Assembly: GCA_017394405.1 (NCBI GenBank)
Contig: JAFPYW010000056.1
Span: 1 to 32,986 of the forward strand
Reading direction: 5' to 3'
Length of the DNA: 32,986 nucleotides
Source: Alphaproteobacteria bacterium
Lineage (GTDB): Bacteria > Pseudomonadota > Alphaproteobacteria > CAAHEQ01 > UBA3637
Shown piece after piece: positions 16,488 to 22,687 of the stretch (the stretch's first letter is position 1; every line of letters begins with the position of its first letter). Made by a program: the position numbers and the translations under genes. The notes below the pieces were generated by a model. It did no database searches. It saw nothing but the letters and a program-made list of their open reading frames with translations, and was not told the DNA's origin.

Positions 16488-17053
16488 TGTCGCACCTCAA
16501 TCAACGAAAAATCTTGGAAACAAGACGGAATATCTTGTTGGCTATCTGTCAATTTAGCGGTCTTTAATTCTTCATCGGCGCGTTGATACATATAATCTGT
16601 TCGTGTTGTACTTTCCGTCAATGGCAAGGAAAATTCAGCAGCCAATCTGGCAATCAAGGCGTTACTGAAAAAAGGCGGAAAGGCATCTTCTTCCGGTCTG
16701 GCAATATACGAAATCATCACACGTTCTGCATTAGTTTGTAATGTATTATGGACAATTTTATATTGGATTCCCTGACTTTTTGTACCATATCCGGCCGACA
16801 AAACTCGCACACAATCATTGGGTAATTGATAGGCGTATTTATAATCTGCTGAAGGGGATGAAACCAATCTGGCCAATTCCACCTTGCCCAAAGCAAACCG
16901 CCAAGGATATGCAGACAACAAACTTTCCAATGTTGGTTCATATAATTGCGCACATACCTTCGCTTCTGCTGTTGCTTCATCAAAAGATGAAATTGCTTGA
17001 GCCCCCAACTTGACCAAAGCCCGTGAGCATAAATCAATTTTTGTATATGTCAT
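16484..17053 (-). CDS. Tail tubular protein A-like protein (podovirus adaptor)
   Basis: 189 residues from ATG 17053 behind GAAAGGA; the in-frame ATG at 17068 would lie inside the hairpin spacer. The N-terminal motif TKIDLCSRALVKLGAQAISS, then LYEPTLESLLSAYPWRFALG, YAYQLPNDCVRVLS and ALIARLAAEFSLPLTES, identify the T7 gp11-like adaptor connecting portal and nozzle. It is the first gene after the capsid and is preceded by a strong hairpin. Confidence 0.9.
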   Translation of the reverse strand: MTYTKIDLCSRALVKLGAQAISSFDEATAEAKVCAQLYEPTLESLLSAYPWRFALGKVELARLVSSPSADYKYAYQLPNDCVRVLSAGYGTKSQGIQYKIVHNTLQTNAERVMISYIARPEEDAFPPFFSNALIARLAAEFSLPLTESTTRTDYMYQRADEELKTAKLTDSQQDIPSCFQDFSLIEVRQ

Positions 17054-17070
17054 TGTGTTTCCTTTCAAAA

Positions 17071-17097
17071 AGAAGCCCCCTTGCGAACAAGGGGGCG
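17071..17097 (-). terminator. Hairpin between capsid and tail genes (attenuator or partial terminator)
   Basis: Perfect nine-base-pair stem (17075-17083 with 17088-17096). On the minus strand the loop is TTCG and TTCTTTTTG follows. It lies just after the capsid stop and before the tail ribosome site, so it may reduce tail gene expression relative to capsid or protect the capsid mRNA end. Confidence 0.65.
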
Positions 17098-17113
17098 GTT
17101 ATTTCCAGATGGA

Positions 17114-17983
17114 TTAGGTTGTTTCTGTTGCGGCTTCTGCGGCAGGCGGTATATCCAAACACACCATCTTCACCACACCATTATTGTCAATCAAGCAAGC
17201 CCCTTGGCTCATCATATTATTGACGTAATGAGCGGCATAATCACCATGCCACGTGATATCCGTTTTAATATCTTGACCTGCGGCCAAACCGACAGCAGAT
17301 TTGTGATAAATAAAACAGGTTGTTGTGGCACTGGAACCACTACCGGATGTTGGTAATCCGGTGTGCATGATCCAATTGATTCCCATCCATTTACGAGATT
17401 CGGAACCGGTCAGCATCGGATGTGCATCACCCACATAATTGGCATTGGAAAATTCTTCCAAACTGAGCAACTGATTCCATTGAGCAGGACCGACCAAGGC
17501 ATAACTTTCACCATCATCTGGCACGTTTTTGCTGTTCAATTTTTGGAAGGCCTCCAAAATACGTGCTTTGGTCAAAGCCTCGCTGGATGTACCGGCTGTA
17601 TTTGATGCCGTGGCCAAGGCGGTAATGATCAAATCATCTGTCTTTCGACCCAAAGCATAAGCGCCAGCCGTGGCCAACACTTTGCGTTCGTCATGACCGA
17701 CCTTTAATTCATCCAATTTATCCACCCATTGACCAGCATACCAGTCAGACAATTCACATTCCACAGGGGCATGTGTGACGGCAGATGGTGTCAATTGAGC
17801 ATTTCGGGCTGTTTTTTGGTTGGCAGATTGGGCACCAATCACTTGGAATGTTGTACTGGTTCCAGTAATACCATCCTTAAACCGCACGGTTTTCTTTAAT
17901 TTCGAGCCCTGTTGTTGATAGGCGTTATGTACTTCTGCTTCAAAATGTTTAACAAACGAAGCGTCAATAGCTGTTGATGTCAT
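17114..17983 (-). CDS. Major capsid protein (T7-like podovirus type)
   Basis: 289 residues. It starts TSTAIDASFVKHFEAEVHNA and carries the usual blocks of this capsid family: GTSTTFQVIGAQSANQKTAR, APVECELSDWYAGQWVDKLD, GRKTDDLIITALA, DGESYALVGPAQWNQLLSL and WMGINWIMHTGLP, ending near DITWHGDYAAHYVNN. Lysine and tryptophan blocks match HK97-fold capsids of podoviruses. AAAGGA precedes the start. The gene lies between two hairpins, one upstream with a T run and one downstream, and comes after the scaffold gene as expected. Confidence 0.92.
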   Translation of the reverse strand: MTSTAIDASFVKHFEAEVHNAYQQQGSKLKKTVRFKDGITGTSTTFQVIGAQSANQKTARNAQLTPSAVTHAPVECELSDWYAGQWVDKLDELKVGHDERKVLATAGAYALGRKTDDLIITALATASNTAGTSSEALTKARILEAFQKLNSKNVPDDGESYALVGPAQWNQLLSLEEFSNANYVGDAHPMLTGSESRKWMGINWIMHTGLPTSGSGSSATTTCFIYHKSAVGLAAGQDIKTDITWHGDYAAHYVNNMMSQGACLIDNNGVVKMVCLDIPPAAEAATETT

Positions 17984-18005
17984 AATATATCCTTTCTCTT
18001 ATGTT

Positions 18006-18037
18006 AAAAAAGCCAAGACAGAAAAATCCGTCTTGGC
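18006..18037 (-). terminator. Terminator-like hairpin upstream of the capsid gene
   Basis: Perfect eight-base-pair stem (18012-18019 with 18030-18037), ten-base loop, followed on the minus strand by TTTTTTAA. It lies between scaffold and capsid. A second weaker stem (ACTTTCC with GGGAAAGT) lies immediately before it. Confidence 0.7.
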
Positions 18038-18063
18038 GCCACTTTCCCTTTTTAAGAGGAAAG

Positions 18064-18714
18064 TTAGTCATACAGGCGTTTGAAGCCTGCTTCCACACGT
18101 TGGACCAATTCAGGGTCTTGATCTCGCCAATACTTTGGATCTTGCATCAATTGACGCAGGGTCTTTTCATCATCCAAAGGAGCAAATTGCCCTTTTCCTT
18201 GGATAAGCGGAGATTCCACTTTGCCCTGCATCATCTGATAAAGCGTCAAAATACCATTTTTTGTTTTGGCCAACGCATTAAAAGTGCTTTCATCTAAATT
18301 CTTTTCACCCCATTCTGAAATTTGACGAGCCAATTTATTAAATTGTTCTGGCCCACCAAAGGCCTGCTCCAGGCCCTGTAATTCTTGATCCGCAGCAATA
18401 TCATCCACCATATTTTCAATAATCGGTAAGACTTTGTCAGCGGCCAAATCATACACAACCTGGGCCTGCTCATTTGTGAAACCATGTTCAAACAAAATTT
18501 GATTGATTTCGGCATCGGGTTGAATCAATTCGTTTTTCATCGTCAATTGGTACGCATCCGCATTGGGCGGAACAACCTTTTTTTGATCATTTTCATGTGA
18601 TATTTTCGCGAGCAATTCCTGATACGCTGAAACCAACTCATTTACTTTCACATCCCCGTTTTCATCCAAAAATTCGGATGGGATTTGTATTTTTTCTGTT
18701 TGTTCTTCAACCAT
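18064..18714 (-). CDS. Capsid assembly scaffolding protein
   Basis: 216 residues, acidic and helical, resembling T7 gp9-type scaffolds: an N-terminal acidic region (IPSEFLDENGDVKVNELVSA), a central helical part (LEQAFGGPEQFNKLARQISEW, where GG-F-LA is a family-like motif) and a C-terminal capsid-interaction-like end (DPKYWRDQDPELVQRVEAGF). Its ribosome site AAAGGAG lies within the last codons of the portal gene, so the two are translationally linked. Confidence 0.85.
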   Translation of the reverse strand: MVEEQTEKIQIPSEFLDENGDVKVNELVSAYQELLAKISHENDQKKVVPPNADAYQLTMKNELIQPDAEINQILFEHGFTNEQAQVVYDLAADKVLPIIENMVDDIAADQELQGLEQAFGGPEQFNKLARQISEWGEKNLDESTFNALAKTKNGILTLYQMMQGKVESPLIQGKGQFAPLDDEKTLRQLMQDPKYWRDQDPELVQRVEAGFKRLYD

Positions 18715-18715
18715 T

Positions 18716-20215
18716 TTATTCTCCTTTGTTTGGTTGTTGTAACGGAATCAGGGGGGCATCCATTTCCGTCCTCATCAATGAGGCAGGAACATTCAATTTT
18801 TGTCCCAACCACTTCATAAAGGCGACAACATCCACCTGACTCAATGCTTCATTTCCAAATTTAGTGATCTCTGAAAGCCAAGTCAGCGCATTTTCAGCAT
18901 CTGTTTTGGCTTGCTTTTGTGCCCTGCCTGATTGATATGTAATTGTTAAATAATGACCATCTAAATAAATATCAGGCAACGCCCCACGTTTGCGCAACAA
19001 TGAGATGGCCCGATCAATCAGGGGCATCAACAATTCAGATTGCAACCGACCATATGTGGCACCCAACACCAAAATCATATCATCAGCACGTTCCATTACT
19101 TCGGTAGCAGTCATCGGATTTGCGGCGTCCAATTGCCCCAATTTATCACCCAACAAAGCGTGACGAATATGCTCGCGTAAATCTTTAATCACCAATTGAG
19201 AAACATCAAATTTACCTGGTGATTCCAACGCAGTCAGCCCCTTAGATCCAACCGCTTTTGGAATGATAGCCCCCGGGGTCAAACGGATATTGGCTGGATT
19301 CAAAACGCCATCATCCTCGGCCAACCAAATACCTGTGACGGCGATTGTGGCATTTTTAAGGATCAATTCCACAACCTTGTTTGCCGTTTTAATATCCGGC
19401 AATGCTTTCATCACAGGGGAACGGCCATAAACTTCCCCGGGTGCCTTCAGCCAGCGAAAAGCAATAAACGGAGAGGTATCGTAGCATGCTGTTTTTAACA
19501 CGATCGGTTCTCCATCATTGGGGACATACTGGCAATCTGGATTCAAAAAAGCCGTATAGGCAAAACTGCCATCCGGCATGGGTTCCACACACTCAATAAC
19601 ATCTAAATGGATATTTTCTTTTTCTGCTTTAATTAAAACATCTGGTGGTAAAACAAACTCACCAAAGCGGTCTATAAAACTGGGTACATCCATTTCAACA
19701 GATCTGAAAATATGGTCTAAACGTCCCGTTGTTCCTTCGGCTAAGCATAATTGTGACAATGGAACAGCCGTAAATTTGAACGCTGAAGCGGCACCGAATG
19801 GCGATTCTTCAAACATCAAACAAGCGGTTCCAACCGTAATCAAATCTAAATAGCACTGATGAATTTCCATCGCAAAATTACTGCGATCCAATTCGCCTTG
19901 AATGATTTGTGTCATCTTTTCCAAAGTCGGTGCCAAATCATTTTGTTCAGATTTAGATAATTCTGCACCGGCATTTAATTGAAACCAATTCATCCACGGT
20001 GGCGTCAATTGAGATAACATCAACGCCCCTAATTGATCCACTGCATCCGGGGCCGTTCCGTCATACAATTGTGTTGTTTTTGTGGCGTCTGTTCTGAAAA
20101 CAGATTCGCGTTGAGGAAAGGCATATTGATAACATTCTTGCCATGTCGGCTCCCATACGCTGCGTTCGGCCACCGCCTGCTGATACCGGCGATAGAGTTG
20201 TGAAATATGTGTCAT
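18716..20215 (-). CDS. Portal (head-to-tail connector) protein
   Basis: 499 residues from ATG 20215, which follows AAAGGAG; an in-frame reading to 20290 would cross the leader hairpin. It matches the podoviral Head-tail_con family: SVWEPTWQECYQYAFPQRES, DAVDQLGALMLSQLTPPWMN, WLKAPGEVYGRSPVMKALPD, NPMTATEVMERADDM and the glycine-rich region near LVLGATYGRL. The protein forms the dodecameric vertex ring through which DNA is packaged. It is intact. Its own strong promoter lies about 90 bases upstream, with an attenuator-like hairpin in the leader. Confidence 0.93.
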   Translation of the reverse strand: MTHISQLYRRYQQAVAERSVWEPTWQECYQYAFPQRESVFRTDATKTTQLYDGTAPDAVDQLGALMLSQLTPPWMNWFQLNAGAELSKSEQNDLAPTLEKMTQIIQGELDRSNFAMEIHQCYLDLITVGTACLMFEESPFGAASAFKFTAVPLSQLCLAEGTTGRLDHIFRSVEMDVPSFIDRFGEFVLPPDVLIKAEKENIHLDVIECVEPMPDGSFAYTAFLNPDCQYVPNDGEPIVLKTACYDTSPFIAFRWLKAPGEVYGRSPVMKALPDIKTANKVVELILKNATIAVTGIWLAEDDGVLNPANIRLTPGAIIPKAVGSKGLTALESPGKFDVSQLVIKDLREHIRHALLGDKLGQLDAANPMTATEVMERADDMILVLGATYGRLQSELLMPLIDRAISLLRKRGALPDIYLDGHYLTITYQSGRAQKQAKTDAENALTWLSEITKFGNEALSQVDVVAFMKWLGQKLNVPASLMRTEMDAPLIPLQQPNKGE

Positions 20216-20235
20216 AATAATTCTCCTTTTACAAT

Positions 20236-20274
20236 TAAAAATAGAAAAATCGCCCTTCAAATGAAGAGCGATTT
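20236..20274 (-). promoter_or_regulatory. Leader attenuator hairpin of the portal operon
   Basis: Thirteen-base-pair stem (20247-20259 with 20262-20274, one U-G pair on the minus strand) with a two-base loop, followed by TTTCTATTTTT. It lies between the portal promoter and the portal ribosome site, so most transcripts would be expected to stop here unless antiterminated. Confidence 0.65.
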
Positions 20275-20311
20275 CTTTCAATGGGTACACTTTTCCCCTT
20301 AACCGAATCGC

Positions 20312-20340
20312 ATTATATCACATTTTTAATCAAATGTCAA
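20312..20340 (-). promoter_or_regulatory. Near-consensus promoter of the virion operon
   Basis: Minus strand TTGACA (20335-20340), 17 bases, TATAAT (20312-20317): both hexamers are perfect and the spacing is optimal. The predicted start near 20305 leaves a leader of about 90 bases before portal. Confidence 0.8.
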
Positions 20341-20343
20341 GGA

Positions 20344-20736
20344 TTATTTTCCTTTTTTTGTTTTCAAATAGCAAAAAAGTTGATATGGCGTCCATAAATA
20401 CGGACGTTCTATTCCCAAAAATCTTTTCACAAACTCTACACATGTACAGGGGCGCAAACGGAATTGAACTTTCGTTGGAATATGCGGTGTTGTCCTAACC
20501 AATTGATACCCCTTATCCATGAACAACGCCTCAATATGGCGTGTTTTTATAACAATAAAGTCTGTATAATGGATCACCGGATCAATGATACACCATTCCC
20601 GACCATTGCCCAAAATAACAAAACAATGATAAAACCCTGTTTTCAAAAAATAAGTCCACCAATGGGTCGGACCACCACCAAAAGCAACCCACGCAAACGG
20701 ATATCTGTATCCAACAGATTGTGCCACACTAAACAT
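20344..20736 (-). CDS. Cassette protein with a possible permuted papain-like (YiiX/LRAT-type) fold
   Basis: 130 residues, aromatic- and cysteine-rich. A histidine in a hydrophobic strand (TGFYHCFVILGNGREW) comes first, then a strand (CIIDPVIHYTDF), and later a Cys-Val-Glu-Phe helix (CTCVEFVKRFLGI). The order His first, then Cys followed by E-F-V, matches circularly permuted NlpC/P60-like proteins such as YiiX; the fold is my inference. AAGGAGG precedes the start. It lies between the SOS-type promoter gene and portal. It might act on the cell envelope or as a regulator; the function is unknown. Confidence 0.55.
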   Translation of the reverse strand: MFSVAQSVGYRYPFAWVAFGGGPTHWWTYFLKTGFYHCFVILGNGREWCIIDPVIHYTDFIVIKTRHIEALFMDKGYQLVRTTPHIPTKVQFRLRPCTCVEFVKRFLGIERPYLWTPYQLFCYLKTKKGK

Positions 20737-20745
20737 CTTTCCTCC

Positions 20746-21102
20746 TTAGGTACCAACGATACCCTTTTGTTTCAAAATAGTTGTTAAAAAGCCCAGGGCC
20801 TCTTGCCATAACATACAAACTTTTGAACTGTCGCCGAAATGGGGATGTGGCGGCACCTGTTCAAAACCATATTTAGCCAAAACCTTAATATGCGCAGGCC
20901 GCAATTGTCCAATTTTTACCAATTTTTTAACTGCAATAATAATATCCGACAACTCGCATGGGCGAACAATTTTATGTTTTCGATTCGTTGAATGATTGGG
21001 CCCCATTTGTGTACATAAACAATACCAAAACCAGGCTTCTTCAGCAGACAAAAAAGGAACCATTTCTGATTCGTTTGAATTTATTAGGTCTTTATTCCGC
21101 AT
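20746..21102 (-). CDS. First gene of the cassette, unknown alphaproteobacterial-type protein
   Basis: 118 residues. The N-terminal part (AEEAWFWYCLCTQMG) and the helical C-terminal part (CELSDIIIAVKKLVKIGQLR, HIKVLAKYGFEQVPPHPHFG, MLWQEALGFLTTILKQKGIV) look like a conserved family I have seen beside virion genes in Rhodospirillales-type genomes, but I know no assigned function. The helix spacing could suit a small DNA-binding or late-activator protein. Strong ribosome site (AAGGAGGAG). It is transcribed from the promoter that carries the LexA box, so it is the most directly SOS-controlled gene. Confidence 0.6.
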   Translation of the reverse strand: MRNKDLINSNESEMVPFLSAEEAWFWYCLCTQMGPNHSTNRKHKIVRPCELSDIIIAVKKLVKIGQLRPAHIKVLAKYGFEQVPPHPHFGDSSKVCMLWQEALGFLTTILKQKGIVGT

Positions 21103-21128
21103 TTTCTCCTCCTTTTGGTAAAAAACGA

Positions 21129-21143
21129 GAACAAAATAGGAAC
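21129..21143 (-). promoter_or_regulatory. LexA (SOS) box of alphaproteobacterial type
   Basis: On the minus strand GTTC-N7-GTTC (GTTCCTATTTTGTTC), exactly the direct-repeat LexA operator known from alphaproteobacteria. It overlaps the -10 hexamer and the expected start of the cassette's first promoter, an ideal repressing position. Confidence 0.75.
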
Positions 21144-21169
21144 ATAGTGCAATTTTTTTTATTTGTCAA
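21141..21169 (-). promoter_or_regulatory. Promoter of the cassette's first two genes
   Basis: Minus strand TTGACA (21164-21169), 17 bases, TATGTT (21141-21146), about 40 bases before the 118-aa gene. Confidence 0.7.
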
Positions 21170-21193
21170 TATCATTTTATGAAAAAATTCCTA

Positions 21194-21222
21194 TTGACAT
21201 TCATCTTTTTTTATGTTAAAAA
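21194..21222 (+). promoter_or_regulatory. Promoter of the S24 repressor gene
   Basis: TTGACA (21194-21199), 17 bases, TAAAAA (21217-21222). TATTGACA here and TGTCAATA at 21164-21171 form an inverted repeat covering the -35 elements of the two diverging promoters. Confidence 0.55.
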
Positions 21223-21258
21223 GAAGATACAACCAAAAAGTGAAAGGAAATGTAAAAA

Positions 21259-21894
21259 ATGCAAATGTCTTATCATGAAATTTGGAACGGATTGGAACAA
21301 TTGGCCGCAGCTAAAGGACTATCTCTGTCCGGCTTGGCACAAAAAGCCGGCCTGGATCCGACCAGCTTTAATAAATCAAAACGAATCGGCGCTGATGGAC
21401 GAAAACGTTGGCCCTCAACAGAAAGCATGAACAAGGTTTTGAAGGCCACCAACACGACCGTATTTGAATTTATGGAATATGCGGGGCAACCCTTACCTGC
21501 GCCTCATTATACAATTCCTTTGTTGGGATTGGCAAAGGCCGGCCGCGATGGTTATTTTGATTCCGATGGATATCCATTATCCACCGCTGATTGGGATGGC
21601 ATAGATTTCCCGATGCAATTAGCCAAAGGAGTTTATGCCTTGGAAGTGTCTGGCGACAGTATGATTCCCGTTTATCGTGAAGGGGATAAATTGGTTGTTC
21701 AGCCTGATTCTGAAATCAGAGCACATGACCGAATCGTTGTAAAATTGGTCTCCGGGGAAGTGATGGTCAAAGAATTAAAACACAAAAGCGCAAAGCAAAT
21801 TACATTAAAATCGCTCAATCCTCAAAACGAAGACATTGTCTTACATCCGACCGATATTTTGTGGATGGCACGCGTTATTTGGGTCAGCCAATAG
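21259..21894 (+). CDS. XRE-family repressor with S24 self-cleaving domain
   Basis: 211 residues. The N-terminal helix-turn-helix (about 8-60) contains KGLSLSGLAQKAGLDPTSFN. The C-terminal peptidase S24 domain has a candidate Ala-Gly cleavage site in LAKAGRDG, the catalytic serine in VSGDSMIPVY and the catalytic lysine in RIVVKLVSGE, as in LexA and CI repressors. It is not LexA itself, because the DNA-binding part is XRE type rather than the LexA winged helix. Divergent orientation from the virion cassette across 156 bases suggests it represses the cassette and itself, with RecA-stimulated autocleavage after DNA damage. GAAAGGAAA precedes the start. Confidence 0.88.
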   Translation: MQMSYHEIWNGLEQLAAAKGLSLSGLAQKAGLDPTSFNKSKRIGADGRKRWPSTESMNKVLKATNTTVFEFMEYAGQPLPAPHYTIPLLGLAKAGRDGYFDSDGYPLSTADWDGIDFPMQLAKGVYALEVSGDSMIPVYREGDKLVVQPDSEIRAHDRIVVKLVSGEVMVKELKHKSAKQITLKSLNPQNEDIVLHPTDILWMARVIWVSQ

Positions 21895-21908
21895 CCGCCA
21901 CACAATAA

Positions 21909-21942
21909 AAAAATCCCCGACGAATCGGGGATTTTTATTTTT
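21909..21942. terminator. Bidirectional terminator between the repressor and ppiB genes
   Basis: Twelve-base-pair stem (21909-21920 with 21925-21936), CGAA loop, flanked by A and T runs so that it can work for both converging genes. Confidence 0.88.
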
Positions 21943-21946
21943 TAAT

Positions 21947-22468
21947 TTACTTATCTGCGTCAGCCGCAACTTGCATCTTGACAATGATATCCGGATTCAT
22001 CGGCGGTTCGCCACGCTTGATCATATCCACATATTCCATACCGGATGTCACTTGCCCCCAAACGGTATATTGGCCATCCAAGAAACCGGCGTCTTCAAAG
22101 CAGATAAAAAATTGGCTGTCTGCGCTGTTCGGATCCATAGCGCGTGCCATAGAAACCGTTCCGCGACCATGATGTTTTTCATTAAACTCTGCTGGTAATT
22201 TTTGTCCGGAACCACCCATACCGGTTCCCGTCGGATCACCCGTTTGTGCCATAAAACCGGAAATCACGCGGTGAAATTTGATTCCATCATAGAAACCTTT
22301 GCGTGTCAATTCTTTGATTCTGGCCACATGTTTGGGCGCCACATCCGGGAACATTTCAATCACGACACGGCCATAATCCAAATCTAAATAAAGTGTATTT
22401 TCTTTGTCCATTGTATATCCTTTCGTTGAAATTAATAATGTTAAAATTAATGCAATCAGTTTTTTCAT
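21947..22468 (-). CDS. ppiB: Cyclophilin-type peptidyl-prolyl isomerase, possible dual-location start
   Basis: 173 residues as read from 22468: a signal-like N-terminus (MKKLIALILTLLISTKGYT) followed by a complete cyclophilin domain with YDGIKFHRVISGFMAQTGDP, the conserved KLPAEFNEKHHGRGTVSMAR, DSQFFICFED and FLDGQYTVWGQV. A second start at 22411 (MDKENTLYLD) follows a better ribosome site, AAAGGA, and would give a cytoplasmic 154-residue form. The first start overlaps the upstream small gene through ATGA, so both forms may be made. Last gene of the gyrA transcription unit in this order, ending at the shared terminator. It catalyses proline isomerisation in protein folding. Confidence 0.94.
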   Translation of the reverse strand: MKKLIALILTLLISTKGYTMDKENTLYLDLDYGRVVIEMFPDVAPKHVARIKELTRKGFYDGIKFHRVISGFMAQTGDPTGTGMGGSGQKLPAEFNEKHHGRGTVSMARAMDPNSADSQFFICFEDAGFLDGQYTVWGQVTSGMEYVDMIKRGEPPMNPDIIVKMQVAADADK

Positions 22469-22686
22469 TTTCTTTTCCCCCGTTTCTGTTTATTTTTCTT
22501 TTTGCATTTTTCACAGGTACATTTAATATGCTCGGCCTTACAATGCTCATGTTCAGCATGTTGGCATGTTTCACATGATTTGTGATGCCGTTTGATTTTA
22601 TTCTTTAACCATGTCCGCGTTTTTTTGAACAACAATAACGGACATAACAACAATAAAACACCTGTACAAAATGGACAAGGACACAT
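22465..22686 (-). CDS. Small Cys/His-rich membrane-associated protein
   Basis: 73 residues. A short N-terminal CPCPFC motif is followed by a hydrophobic segment (TGVLLLLCPLLLF) and then a very basic tail with many metal-ligand residues (SCETCQHAEHEHCKAEHIKC, TCEKCKKK). It has a good GGAGG ribosome site inside the upstream gene's end and an ATGA overlap with ppiB, which supports real translation. No family recognised. Metal binding, possibly zinc or copper, is an inference from composition. Confidence 0.6.
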   Translation of the reverse strand: MCPCPFCTGVLLLLCPLLLFKKTRTWLKNKIKRHHKSCETCQHAEHEHCKAEHIKCTCEKCKKKNKQKRGKRK

Positions 22687-22687
22687 A

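Noticed and set aside
20213-20290. Upstream extension of portal to 20290
   Set aside because: The extension would translate through the leader hairpin and lacks the AAAGGAG site found directly before 20215.
21259-21894. The S24 protein as the host LexA
   Set aside because: Its DNA-binding half is an XRE helix-turn-helix and it diverges from a virion cassette; LexA has a winged-helix N-terminus. The host LexA gene must be elsewhere.
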